From assembly GCF_014384765.1 (NCBI RefSeq), contig NZ_JACRSP010000001.1, forward strand, positions 310,001-374,000: DNA of 64,000 nt, read 5' to 3'. The position numbers were made by a program, and so were the translations under genes. Shown here one piece after another: positions 24,331 to 32,254 of the stretch. The DNA comes from Feifania hominis (GTDB taxonomy: Bacteria; Bacillota; Clostridia; Oscillospirales; Feifaniaceae). Below the pieces are notes generated by a model, which had not been told where the DNA came from, searched no databases, and saw only the letters and a list, made by a program, of their open reading frames with translations. How positions within the stretch are numbered: position 1 is the first letter of the stretch; each line of letters begins with the position of its first letter.

Positions 24331-24941
24331 AAAAAGTCTATCGTTTTTTCGGCGGATTTCTGGAGAGCCAGCAGCGGTGGCTTAACCGCATGGCGGACAG
24401 AGGTTGGCGGCTCACGGGTGTGACGAGACTGAGCTTCACCTTTGAGCCCTGTCAGGCGGGGGAGTACCGCTATGCCGTTGAATTTGTGGGTGAGAAGTCA
24501 AATGCCGACCGACTCGCATACCGGCAGTTTCTCGAGGAGTTCGGCTACCGCTGCTTTGACAAGTCCATCAATCTCAATTACTCGGTGGGAAAAGTGCGTG
24601 TGCGGCCCTGGGCGAAAGGCGCCGGTAAAGTTGCGACATCGCCGGGCGCTTTCAACCGCGAGATTCTCATTGTGGAGAAGAGAGCCGACGGCGAGCCCTT
24701 TGCGCTGCACACCACAAACGCCGATCGAGCGGCCTACTACCGCCGGCTGCGAAACATGCACATGACCTGCGCGCTTGCCTTTGCCGCTGCGGCCGCATTT
24801 ACCGGCTGGTACGTACGCATCGACGAGAGCCCTGTCTGGGGAGTCTATGTGTTTGCGGCGCTCGCCGTGCTCTTCGGCATTCCCGTGCTGCCCTATGCGG
24901 CAAAGACATACAGGTATTCCCGGGAGAGCGTTGAGGAATAA
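24327..24941 (+). CDS. DUF2812 membrane protein
   Basis: This 204-residue protein has a DUF2812 domain: KKVYRFFGGFLESQQRWLNRMADRGWRL and the repeated aromatic FTFEPCQAGEYRYAVEFV pattern in the first 60 residues. Two C-terminal membrane segments follow (ALAFAAAAAFTGWYV and VYVFAALAVLFGIPVLPY). The family is nearly always encoded next to a padR gene and is thought to be a membrane partner in stress-type responses, but no biochemical role is settled. The 4-base overlap with padR implies coupled translation. Confidence 0.85.
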   Translation: MKKVYRFFGGFLESQQRWLNRMADRGWRLTGVTRLSFTFEPCQAGEYRYAVEFVGEKSNADRLAYRQFLEEFGYRCFDKSINLNYSVGKVRVRPWAKGAGKVATSPGAFNREILIVEKRADGEPFALHTTNADRAAYYRRLRNMHMTCALAFAAAAAFTGWYVRIDESPVWGVYVFAALAVLFGIPVLPYAAKTYRYSRESVEE

Positions 24942-24954
24942 AGTTGATGCAAAA

Positions 24955-24987
24955 GAGGCCGCGTACGGTGTGTACGCGGCTTCTTGA
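24955..24987 (+). terminator. Hairpin between DUF2812 and pyridoxamine kinase genes
   Basis: GCCGCGTAC and GTACGCGGC pair around GGTGT, followed by TTCTT. It serves convergent genes. Confidence 0.7.
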
Positions 24988-25830
24988 CTACAGAGGGCGC
25001 AGGGTGAGCAGCTTTTCAAAGAGCACGCCCTCGCGCGGCGGTGTGTCCGCCTGCGCCGTCAAACGGATGGCGCGGTGGACGTAGCCTGTCGCGAGGTCGA
25101 GCGCCGCCTGAAAGCCGGAGCCTGTTACAAGGGCGCCGGTCAAAAGCGCGGTGAACAGATCGCCCGTACCGGGGTAATGAGCGGGGAGCTGTTCGCAGGA
25201 GCTCTCAAAGAATGTCTGGCTGAATTGGTCAAGGCCGAGATTCGTAAGCTGTCCCTCATGGAGACAGAGTCCCGTGATGACCGCCTTTGTAGGGCCCAAG
25301 GCGCAGAGCTCAAGCAGCATTTCCTCGGCGTCTCGGCGGGTGAGAGGCGCTTGCGGATAGGGGCGCTCGAGCAGCAGGCAGGCCTCTGTGAGATTGGGAG
25401 TGATGACATCGGCGCGCATGACGAGACGCCGCATCCCCGCGCACATGGCGCCGGTATAGGTGCGGTAGGGCTTGCCGCCGTCGCCCATCACCGGATCGAC
25501 CAGTCTGAGAGTGCCCGCCGGTGCCGCCGCGAGCATCTGTTCGACCATGCCGATCTGGCGTTCAGAGCCCAGAAACCCGCTGTAGAGACAGTCGAAGTGC
25601 AGTCCCTCACGCTGCCAGTGGGCATAAAAGGGCTCGATGTGGTCGGTGAGATCGACAAAGTCAACCTCGCCGAAACCGCCGGTGTGTGTGCTGAGCAGCG
25701 CCGTTGTCAGCGGGCAGACCTGCACGCCCATTGCCGAGAGAACCGGCAGAATGACCGACAGTGAACAGCGCCCGACGCCCGACAGATCGTGAATGGCCGC
25801 AACACGCGGCACAGGACGGATCTCGTTCAT
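24988..25830 (-). CDS. Pyridoxamine/pyridoxal kinase
   Basis: This 280-residue PfkB/ribokinase-superfamily kinase phosphorylates pyridoxal, pyridoxamine or pyridoxine in B6 salvage. The N-terminus VAAIHDLSGVGRCSL is diagnostic for the PdxY/pyridoxamine kinase group; VDPVMGDGGKPY, ADVITPNLTEA and the anion-hole motif PGTGDLF are all in place. It is transcribed toward the DUF2812 gene and stands alone. Its upstream region is packed with palindromes (25862-26011). Confidence 0.92.
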   Translation of the reverse strand: MNEIRPVPRVAAIHDLSGVGRCSLSVILPVLSAMGVQVCPLTTALLSTHTGGFGEVDFVDLTDHIEPFYAHWQREGLHFDCLYSGFLGSERQIGMVEQMLAAAPAGTLRLVDPVMGDGGKPYRTYTGAMCAGMRRLVMRADVITPNLTEACLLLERPYPQAPLTRRDAEEMLLELCALGPTKAVITGLCLHEGQLTNLGLDQFSQTFFESSCEQLPAHYPGTGDLFTALLTGALVTGSGFQAALDLATGYVHRAIRLTAQADTPPREGVLFEKLLTLRPL

Positions 25831-25861
25831 GGTATGCCTCCCCGCATCGAAGACGATGCCT

Positions 25862-26011
25862 GAATTCCATATAATGACTGCTTTGCGGCTTATTATACCA
25901 TAATCGCGAAGCGATTATGGTATAATGCGGCCATGTTTTTCGGTTGCCCCGCAAGGGGCGAGAAAAACGGCCTGAATTTAATATAATAGCCGTTTTGCGG
26001 CTATTATACCA
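25862..26011. repeat. Palindrome-rich element with duplicated ends
   Basis: A 39-base unit (25862-25900) recurs with changes at 25974-26011. Between them lie a perfect palindrome with 16-base arms and a GAA loop (25892-25926) and a third hairpin (25929-25972; GCCCC/GGGGC core). The right unit is itself a perfect hairpin, TATAATAGCCG/CGGCTATTATA. No reading frame crosses it. It may be a small palindromic mobile element or a shared regulatory region for the two divergent genes. Confidence 0.65.
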
Positions 26012-26042
26012 CATGCCGGTTTCCCTGACAATTTGGCGAGAA

Positions 26043-26071
26043 TTGACAGCTTTTTTGCCGGATGTTATAAT
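26043..26071 (+). promoter_or_regulatory. Consensus promoter for the acyl-CoA ligase gene
   Basis: TTGACA (26043-26048), 17 bases and TATAAT (26066-26071). Confidence 0.85.
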
Positions 26072-26141
26072 AACGTTTATGTGGTAAACTCCGGATACAA
26101 CCCTGAGTGAACAGGGAAAATTGATAAAGCGAGGAATGAAA

Positions 26142-27860
26142 ATGAGTGACAACACATGGCCCTGGATGAGCGAGTATGAAAAGCTCGGTCTGGGAGAGCC
26201 AATGCCGGTCCCGTCTGTTACTCTCTATGAGCGCGTCGAGCAGGTGAGCCGGGACTATCCCGACTATGCGGCGCTTGAGTTCATGGGCAGGGACATCTCC
26301 TATCGCAGCTTCATGGAAATGGTCGACAAATGTGCTGCCTCTCTGGCAGCCCACGGCATCAAAAAGGGCGATGTGGTCGCCATTTGCATGCCGAATATCC
26401 CACAGACGGCCATCGCATTTTATGCGGTAAACCGTCTGGGCGCAAAGAGCTGTATGATCCACCCGATGTCCTCCTCCAAGGAGATACGGGACTTTGTCAA
26501 CAGCACAGGTGCAAAGGCTATTTTCTTTACAGATCTCTTCTACCGGGCAGTGGCGGACATTGCGGGGGAGACGGGCCTTGAAAAGCTGTTTCTCGCGTCC
26601 ATTGCCGAGTTTTTGAGCCCCGTCGTGGGGGCGGCTTTCAAATTGAAAATCCGCAAGGTGCTCAAGCGCCAGAACATCGACGAGTCGAAAGTGGTTCGTT
26701 TTCGCACGCTGCTGAACTCCACCGCCCCGGCGAAGCCCTACGAGCGCCTGGTGGAGCCAAATGAAACCGCCGCCATTCTCTTTTCGGGCGGTACATCGTC
26801 GGGCAACCCCAAGGGCATCGAGCTGTCGAGCGACAACTTCAACGTCCTGTCGGTGCGCCTGCTGCAATTCATTCCCGAGGCGGACGCCGGCGACCGGATC
26901 CTGACCATTTTGCCGCTGTTTCACGGCTTCGGCCTTGGCATCTGCGTACATACCATGCTCTCAAACGGCCTGTGCTGCATTCTCGTGCCCCAGTTCTCGG
27001 CGGCCGAGTTTGTCAAGACCATCCGCAAGAAGAAACCGCAGTTCCTCGCGGGTGTGCCGTCGATGTTCGATGCGCTGATGAATGAACCGAAAGCCGACAA
27101 GCTCGACTACAGCTTTGTCAAGGGCGCGTTCTGCGGCGGCGACACGGTGCCGCCGGAACTCAAAAAGCGCTTTAACGCCTATCTCAAGGCGCACAACTCC
27201 TCGGTCTGTCTGCGCGAGGGCTATGGCCTGACCGAGTGCGTTACCTGCTGCATGCTCGCGCCGAGAAACGGCGAACCTTTCAACTCCATGGGTCTGCCGC
27301 TGCCGGGCGTGCTCGTCAAGGTGGTTGAGCCCGGCACGCAGAATGAAGTTCCCCTCGGTCAGGAGGGCGAGCTGTGCATCTCGAGCGACACGGTGATGGT
27401 CGGTTATCTCGACTCCCCGGAGGAGAACGCGAAGACTCTGCAGGTCCACGCCGACGGCCGCACCTGGATGCACTCGGGTGACATGTGCTATATGGACGAA
27501 AACGGCTATTCCTACTTCAAGCAGAGAATCAAGAGAATCATCAAGGTGCGCGGCTTCCCGGTCTATCCGTCGGTCATCGAGGACACCATCCGCCAGTGCA
27601 AGGGCGTCAAGACGGCGGCTGTGCTGGGCCTGCCCGACGAGAAGAGCGGCGAGCGCGTCAAGGCGTATGTCGTCATGGAGGATCCCTCGATGGAGACCGA
27701 GGAAAACCAGAACGCCATCATCGAGTACTGCCGCTCACAGCTCAACAAGTGGAGCGTGCCGCGCCTGTTCGAGTACCGCAGCGAGCTGCCTCTGACCAAG
27801 GTCGGCAAAATCAGCATCCCCGCTCTGCTCCAGGAGGAGCTCGCAAAGAAGAACCAGTAA
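26142..27860 (+). CDS. AMP-dependent acyl-CoA synthetase/ligase
   Basis: This 572-residue enzyme activates a carboxylic acid with ATP to an acyl-adenylate and then a CoA thioester. The P-loop-like motif FSGGTSSGNPKGIE, the GYGLTE motif, GDMCYMDENGY and the catalytic lysine in LTKVGKIS near the C-terminus are all present. The overall pattern fits medium- or long-chain fatty acyl-CoA ligases. The start at 26142 has GCGAGGAA at good distance; ATGs at 26121 and 26136 are less well placed. It has a perfect promoter and is followed after 14 bases by a small TSCPD-domain gene. Confidence 0.9.
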   Translation: MSDNTWPWMSEYEKLGLGEPMPVPSVTLYERVEQVSRDYPDYAALEFMGRDISYRSFMEMVDKCAASLAAHGIKKGDVVAICMPNIPQTAIAFYAVNRLGAKSCMIHPMSSSKEIRDFVNSTGAKAIFFTDLFYRAVADIAGETGLEKLFLASIAEFLSPVVGAAFKLKIRKVLKRQNIDESKVVRFRTLLNSTAPAKPYERLVEPNETAAILFSGGTSSGNPKGIELSSDNFNVLSVRLLQFIPEADAGDRILTILPLFHGFGLGICVHTMLSNGLCCILVPQFSAAEFVKTIRKKKPQFLAGVPSMFDALMNEPKADKLDYSFVKGAFCGGDTVPPELKKRFNAYLKAHNSSVCLREGYGLTECVTCCMLAPRNGEPFNSMGLPLPGVLVKVVEPGTQNEVPLGQEGELCISSDTVMVGYLDSPEENAKTLQVHADGRTWMHSGDMCYMDENGYSYFKQRIKRIIKVRGFPVYPSVIEDTIRQCKGVKTAAVLGLPDEKSGERVKAYVVMEDPSMETEENQNAIIEYCRSQLNKWSVPRLFEYRSELPLTKVGKISIPALLQEELAKKNQ

Positions 27861-27874
27861 CCGGAGGAAGCGGC

Positions 27875-28126
27875 ATGATCAAGACACACAAGTGCAAGGG
27901 GACCTGCTCGAAGAGCGTCACGGTTGAAATCAGCGACGGCGTCATCAAGAGCGCGCAGTTTGTCGGCGGCTGCGACGGCAATCTCAAAGGAGTCTGCGCG
28001 CTTGTCACCGGTATGGATGCCGAGCAGGCGGCGCAGCGGCTCGAGGGCATCCGCTGCGGCTTTAAAAACACCTCCTGCCCCGACCAGCTCTCCATCGCCA
28101 TCCGCGAGGCGCTCAGGGGCGAATGA
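27875..28126 (+). CDS. Small TSCPD-domain protein (TIGR03905 type)
   Basis: This 83-residue protein reads THKCKGTCSKSV, GGCDGNLKGV and RCGFKNTSCPDQLSIAI, which is the TSCPD domain named after that motif. The same domain occurs at the end of class II ribonucleotide reductases, and the NrdJ encoded at 29.9 kb carries its own copy (MSCPDAIA). Four to five conserved cysteines suggest metal binding. It is co-transcribed with the acyl-CoA ligase, but its function is unknown. Confidence 0.85.
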   Translation: MIKTHKCKGTCSKSVTVEISDGVIKSAQFVGGCDGNLKGVCALVTGMDAEQAAQRLEGIRCGFKNTSCPDQLSIAIREALRGE

Positions 28127-28137
28127 CATCAGAATCC

Positions 28138-28175
28138 ACGCAGGAAGGCGGATGAAAATCCGCCTTCTTTTTTGA
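28138..28175 (+). terminator. Intrinsic terminator after the TSCPD gene
   Basis: GAAGGCGGAT and ATCCGCCTTC pair around GAAA, followed by TTTTTT. Confidence 0.9.
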
Positions 28176-28235
28176 ATCCTGAAACAACTTTTGCGCATAC
28201 ACTAAATACCGATATTGTTTTGAGCGGGAGAGAAT

Positions 28236-29408
28236 ATGACAAATTTTCTGATTCGCACATTTATCCGTGACAGTGACAAAACCGACGATCCCAAAGTGCG
28301 CAGCGCATATGGAAGATTGACGGGAATCGTCGGCATTCTCTGCAATTTGCTGCTGTGTGCGGCAAAGCTCATCGTGGGCGCCGTCTTCGGCAGCGTCGCC
28401 ATCACGGCCGACGGCATCAACAACCTCTCGGATGCGGGTTCGTCGGTGGTGACACTGGTCGGCTTCAAGCTGGCGTCAAAGCCGGCCGACAAGCAGCATC
28501 CCTATGGCCATGCCCGCATCGAATACCTCGCGGGACTTGTGGTCTCGTTTTTCATTTTGCTCATTGGGTTTGATCTGTGCAAGAGCGCGTTCGGCAAAAT
28601 CGTTTCGCCGGACGAAGTCACGTTCAGTCTGCTGTCGGTGGCGGTGCTTGCGGTTTCCATCCTCGTCAAGCTCTGGATGGGCATGTTCTACCGCCGCGCG
28701 GGCCGCGCAATTCACTCGAGCGCCATTGAAGCCGCCGGGGCGGACAGCATGAACGATGTCTATTCCACTGCGGCGGTGCTCGTGTGCACGCTGGTGGCCC
28801 GCTTTACGGGGCTGCGCCTCGACGGCTGGGTGGGTCTCGGTGTGGCGGTGTTTATTCTCTACTCGGGAATCAAGCTCATCGGCGAGACGTTAAGCCCGCT
28901 GCTCGGTGAGGCACCTGACCCGGATCTGGTTCAGAGAATTTACCGGCGCATCCGCGCCTACGACGGTGTGCTCGGCATTCACGATCTGATGGTGCACGAC
29001 TACGGCCCGGGGCGGCGCTTTGCCTCGGTGCATGTCGAGATGGACCGCAACCGCGACGTAATGGAGAGCCACGACATCACCGACCGCATCGAGCGGGAGT
29101 TTGCCCAGGAGGGCATCAACCTTGTCGTGCACCTCGACCCCATTGTCACCGACGACGAACAGATCACGGATCTGCGGCGGATGACGGTGCGGGCTGTCTC
29201 GACACTCGGGGAACATTTTTCGATTCACGACTTCCGCGTGGTCAAGGGCGTTTACCACACCAATTTGATTTTTGATGTGGTAGTGCCGACTGATTGTTCT
29301 CTGCGCGACCAGGAACTGCTCGCGCGCATCGATGCCGCCGTCAAACAGGAGGACCCAAACTGTTACACCGTGGTCACCATTGACCGCTGCTACACGGGTC
29401 TGTCCTGA
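28236..29408 (+). CDS. Cation diffusion facilitator (CDF) metal exporter
   Basis: This 390-residue membrane protein exports divalent metals such as zinc, iron or manganese in exchange for protons. The metal sites DGINNLSDAGSS (helix 2) and EAAGADSMNDVYSTAA (helix 5) carry the expected Asp pairs, and HPYGHARIEYLAGL is the family signature. Six membrane segments and a cytosolic C-terminal dimer domain (HDLMVHDYGPG) are visible. A further C-terminal part beyond residue 300 resembles a duplicated cytoplasmic domain. The gene stands alone with a GGGAGAG ribosome site. Confidence 0.93.
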   Translation: MTNFLIRTFIRDSDKTDDPKVRSAYGRLTGIVGILCNLLLCAAKLIVGAVFGSVAITADGINNLSDAGSSVVTLVGFKLASKPADKQHPYGHARIEYLAGLVVSFFILLIGFDLCKSAFGKIVSPDEVTFSLLSVAVLAVSILVKLWMGMFYRRAGRAIHSSAIEAAGADSMNDVYSTAAVLVCTLVARFTGLRLDGWVGLGVAVFILYSGIKLIGETLSPLLGEAPDPDLVQRIYRRIRAYDGVLGIHDLMVHDYGPGRRFASVHVEMDRNRDVMESHDITDRIEREFAQEGINLVVHLDPIVTDDEQITDLRRMTVRAVSTLGEHFSIHDFRVVKGVYHTNLIFDVVVPTDCSLRDQELLARIDAAVKQEDPNCYTVVTIDRCYTGLS

Positions 29409-29413
29409 CAAAA

Positions 29414-29441
29414 GAGGGGAGCGCCGCGCGCGCTCCCCTCG
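29414..29441 (+). terminator. GC-rich hairpin after the CDF gene
   Basis: GAGGGGAGCGC and GCGCTCCCCTC form a perfect stem; no T-run follows. Confidence 0.6.
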
Positions 29442-29486
29442 CTTATGTAAAGCGGTAAAACCGCTTTGTCTCTTAAAAAGGGTAAT

Positions 29487-29535
29487 AAAAAAGAGCAGCT
29501 TGATCAGTGGATTACCAAAGCCGCTCTTCTTTATT
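29487..29535 (-). terminator. Terminator of the small 41-residue gene
   Basis: On the minus strand, AAGAGCGGCT pairs with AGCTGCTCTT around a 19-base loop, followed by TTTTTT. Confidence 0.75.
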
Positions 29536-29656
29536 TCTCTTTAATGACGATGTTGTTGTAGTCACTGAAGATGAAATCGTCGATATCCTGTGATTTCTTG
29601 CGCGGCGTCTGTTTGATTTCAATGACGTATTGACTCGTCTTTTTCTGCGTGTTCAT
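29531..29656 (-). CDS. Small protein of 41 residues, unknown function
   Basis: On the minus strand an ATG at 29656 opens a 41-codon frame reading MNTQKKTSQYVIEIKQTPRK, then KSQDIDDFIFSDYNNIVIKEK. AGGAGG lies eight bases before the start, a near-ideal ribosome site, and a hairpin terminator follows the TAA at 29531. The mix of Lys-rich N-terminus and acidic/aromatic C-terminus, with no membrane segment, argues for a small soluble protein. It sits between the CDF gene and the ribonucleotide reductase promoter region. I do not recognise a family. The ribosome site plus terminator make it a likely real gene. Confidence 0.65.
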   Translation of the reverse strand: MNTQKKTSQYVIEIKQTPRKKSQDIDDFIFSDYNNIVIKEK

Positions 29657-29806
29657 GTTTCATTCCTCCTTTCCAATTGAAATCGTATGGCATATCGGCA
29701 TCCAACCATACAACCATATTATGCACCAAGTGACCTAAGAATGACAAGCGATTTCATACAAAATTTACAATTATGCTCGACTTTGCCAGAAAAACGCCGC
29801 GGCTCA

Positions 29807-29835
29807 TTGACAAGATCTATGGGCAAGTTTACAAT
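29807..29835 (+). promoter_or_regulatory. Promoter for nrdJ
   Basis: TTGACA (29807-29812), 17 bases and TACAAT (29830-29835). Confidence 0.75.
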
Positions 29836-29849
29836 AGAACTGTTGTTGC

Positions 29850-29865
29850 ACACAATATATTGTAA
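29850..29865 (+). promoter_or_regulatory. NrdR-box-like operator
   Basis: ACACAATATATTGTAA closely matches the NrdR repressor box (ACACWATATNTTGTGT). It lies just downstream of the expected start site of the nrdJ promoter. A second box at the usual spacing was not found. Confidence 0.65.
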
Positions 29866-29899
29866 AATAAAGGAAAAGACAGGAAGTATGGTGGATGGT

Positions 29900-32206
29900 A
29901 TGAAATTGACTGAAAACAGCCGTGTTGTTCTGCAAAAACGCTATCTTGCGAAAGATTCTGAGGGAAAGCCGACCGAGACAGTCGAGCAGCTCTTTGAGCG
30001 CGTTGCGAATGCGATAGCCGAGAGCGACCGCCTCTATGACAAGCAGGCCGACGTCAAAACCGTCGCAAAAAAGTTTTACGATATGATGACCAATCTGGAG
30101 TTTTTGCCAAACTCCCCGACACTGATGAACGCGGGCCGTCCGCTCGGTCAGCTCTCGGCGTGCTTTGTGCTGCCCATTGCCGATTCGATGGAGGATATTT
30201 TTGAGACCATCAAAATGGCGGCGCTCATCCATAAGAGCGGCGGCGGTACGGGCTTTTCTTTCTCGCGCCTGCGCCCGAAAGGGTCGACGGTCAACTCGAC
30301 CGGCGGCGTCGCCTCGGGCCCGATCAGCTTTATGAAAGTCTTCAATATGGCCACCGAGGCCGTCAAGCAGGGAGGTACCCGCCGCGGGGCCAATATGGGC
30401 ATTCTGCGGGTCGATCACCCGGATATTCTGGAGTTTATCGACTGCAAGCACAACGCAACGGAGATCACAAACTTCAACATCAGCGTGGGCATGACCGAGA
30501 AGTTCATGCGCGCGGTGGAGGCGGGAGAGGACTATGAGCTCGTCGATCCCGCGACGAACCTTGTCACGGGAACGCTCAACGCCCGCGACGTCTTCAACAA
30601 GATCGTCGACTCCGCCTGGAGAAATGGCGAGCCCGGCATCATCTTCCTTGACCGGCTCAACCGGGACAATCCCGTGCCCCACATGGGTGAGATCGAGTCG
30701 ACCAACCCCTGCGGCGAGCAGCCGCTGCTGCCCTATGAGTCGTGCAATCTCGGGTCGATCAATCTGGTCAATATGACCAAAAAGAACCGCGACGGCAGCT
30801 ACGCTGTCGACTACAAGAAACTCGAGCGGGTCACGCGCGATGCGGTACACTTTCTCGACAATGTCATAGACGCCAACCGCTATCCCCTTGAAAAGATCGA
30901 CGAGACCACCAAGGCCACCCGTAAGATCGGCCTCGGCGTAATGGGCTTTGCGGATCTGCTGCTGATGCTGGGCATTCCCTACAACAGCGAACAGGGCATC
31001 GAGCTCGCGGGTAAGATCATGGGCTTTATTGAAGAAAAGGGCCATGAGATGAGCCGTGAGCTCGCCGAGACCCGCGGCACGTTCCCGGTATTTCGCGGCA
31101 GCGTCTATGAGAAGAAAGGCAAGATGAGAAACGCCACCGTCACCACCATCGCGCCGACCGGCACGCTCTCCATCATTGCGGGCTGCTCGAGCGGCGTCGA
31201 GCCGGTCTTCGCGTATGTTTTCATCCGCAACGTCATGGACGGCACCGAGCTCATTGAGGTCAACCCCATCCTCAAGGAGGTCCTCATCGCCCGCGGGCTC
31301 TACTCGGATGAGCTGATGAAAAAAATCGCGAGCGAGGGCTGCCTGTCCCACGTCGAGGAGATTCCCGACGACATCAAGCGCATTTTCGTCTCGGCCCACG
31401 AGGTGAGCCCCGAGTACCACATCCGCATGCAGGCGGCCTTTCAGGAGCATACCGACAACGCGGTTTCCAAGACCGTCAACTTCGGCAATTCCGCGACCCG
31501 TGAGGATGTCTCAGACGTCTACCATCTGGCCTATGAGCTCGGCTGTAAGGGTGTGACCATCTACCGCGACGGCAGCCGCAGCGAACAGGTTCTCAATATC
31601 GGCAAGGTCAAAAAGGAGGGCGAGCCCGACGAGAGCGCCTGTGAGGCCTGCCAGTACAAGCGCCAGAGCCTGGAGCTGTCCAATATGCTCAAGCCCCGGC
31701 TGCGCCCCGATGTGACCACCGGCTTTACCGAGAAGATGACCATCGGCTGCGGCAATCTGTATGTCACGGTCAATTACGACGACAACGGCCTGTGTGAGGT
31801 CTTTACCAACACCGGCCGCCACGGTGGCTGCCCGTCGCAGAGCGAGGCGACAAGCCGGCTTGTTTCGCTGGCGCTGCGCTCGGGTATCAGCCCCGAGAGC
31901 GTCATCGAGCAGCTCAAGGGAATTCGCTGCCCGTCGACCATCCGTCAGTCGGGTATGAAAGCCATGTCCTGCCCGGACGCCATCGCGCGGGTCATCACAA
32001 AGGTTCTCAAGTTCCAAAACGGAGAGCCTGCCGCCCCCAAGACCCCGGCGGAGGCGGCGATCAGCAAGGCGATTCCCGAGGAGGCCAAGCGCGATTTCAA
32101 GGATCTCGGCAAGCATGCGAAATACTGCCCGGAGTGCGGCACCAAGATGGAGCACGAGGGCGGCTGTGTGATCTGTCACAACTGCGGCTACTCCAAGTGC
32201 GGCTGA
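29900..32206 (+). CDS. nrdJ: Adenosylcobalamin-dependent (class II) ribonucleotide reductase
   Basis: This protein of about 768 residues makes deoxyribonucleotides using vitamin B12 chemistry. FLPNSPTLMNAG, QLSACFVLP, HKSGGGTGFSFSRLRP, NPCGEQPLLPYESCNLGSINL and the APTGTLSIIAGCSSGVEP segments are the catalytic-barrel landmarks, with the active-site Cys in SCNLGS. The C-terminus adds a TSCPD domain (MSCPDAIA) and a zinc ribbon (YCPECGTKM with CHNCGYSKCG). No NrdB subunit is encoded nearby, in line with class II. An ATG at 29888 is an alternative start, but it is too close to the AGGAAG site. A NrdR-like box overlies the promoter region. Confidence 0.95.
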   Translation: MKLTENSRVVLQKRYLAKDSEGKPTETVEQLFERVANAIAESDRLYDKQADVKTVAKKFYDMMTNLEFLPNSPTLMNAGRPLGQLSACFVLPIADSMEDIFETIKMAALIHKSGGGTGFSFSRLRPKGSTVNSTGGVASGPISFMKVFNMATEAVKQGGTRRGANMGILRVDHPDILEFIDCKHNATEITNFNISVGMTEKFMRAVEAGEDYELVDPATNLVTGTLNARDVFNKIVDSAWRNGEPGIIFLDRLNRDNPVPHMGEIESTNPCGEQPLLPYESCNLGSINLVNMTKKNRDGSYAVDYKKLERVTRDAVHFLDNVIDANRYPLEKIDETTKATRKIGLGVMGFADLLLMLGIPYNSEQGIELAGKIMGFIEEKGHEMSRELAETRGTFPVFRGSVYEKKGKMRNATVTTIAPTGTLSIIAGCSSGVEPVFAYVFIRNVMDGTELIEVNPILKEVLIARGLYSDELMKKIASEGCLSHVEEIPDDIKRIFVSAHEVSPEYHIRMQAAFQEHTDNAVSKTVNFGNSATREDVSDVYHLAYELGCKGVTIYRDGSRSEQVLNIGKVKKEGEPDESACEACQYKRQSLELSNMLKPRLRPDVTTGFTEKMTIGCGNLYVTVNYDDNGLCEVFTNTGRHGGCPSQSEATSRLVSLALRSGISPESVIEQLKGIRCPSTIRQSGMKAMSCPDAIARVITKVLKFQNGEPAAPKTPAEAAISKAIPEEAKRDFKDLGKHAKYCPECGTKMEHEGGCVICHNCGYSKCG

Positions 32207-32215
32207 TAAAAAGAG

Positions 32216-32254
32216 AGCAAAGACCCCGCCTGATTCAGGCGGGGTCTTTTTCTG
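32216..32254 (+). terminator. Terminator shared by nrdJ and the MerR gene
   Basis: AAAGACCCCGCCTGA and CAGGCGGGGTCTTT form a perfect stem, with a T-run. Confidence 0.9.

Noticed and set aside
28181..28235. Promoter of the CDF gene
   Set aside because: TTGCGC and TATTGT at 16-base spacing are too weak to list as a feature; metal-responsive operators were not recognised either.
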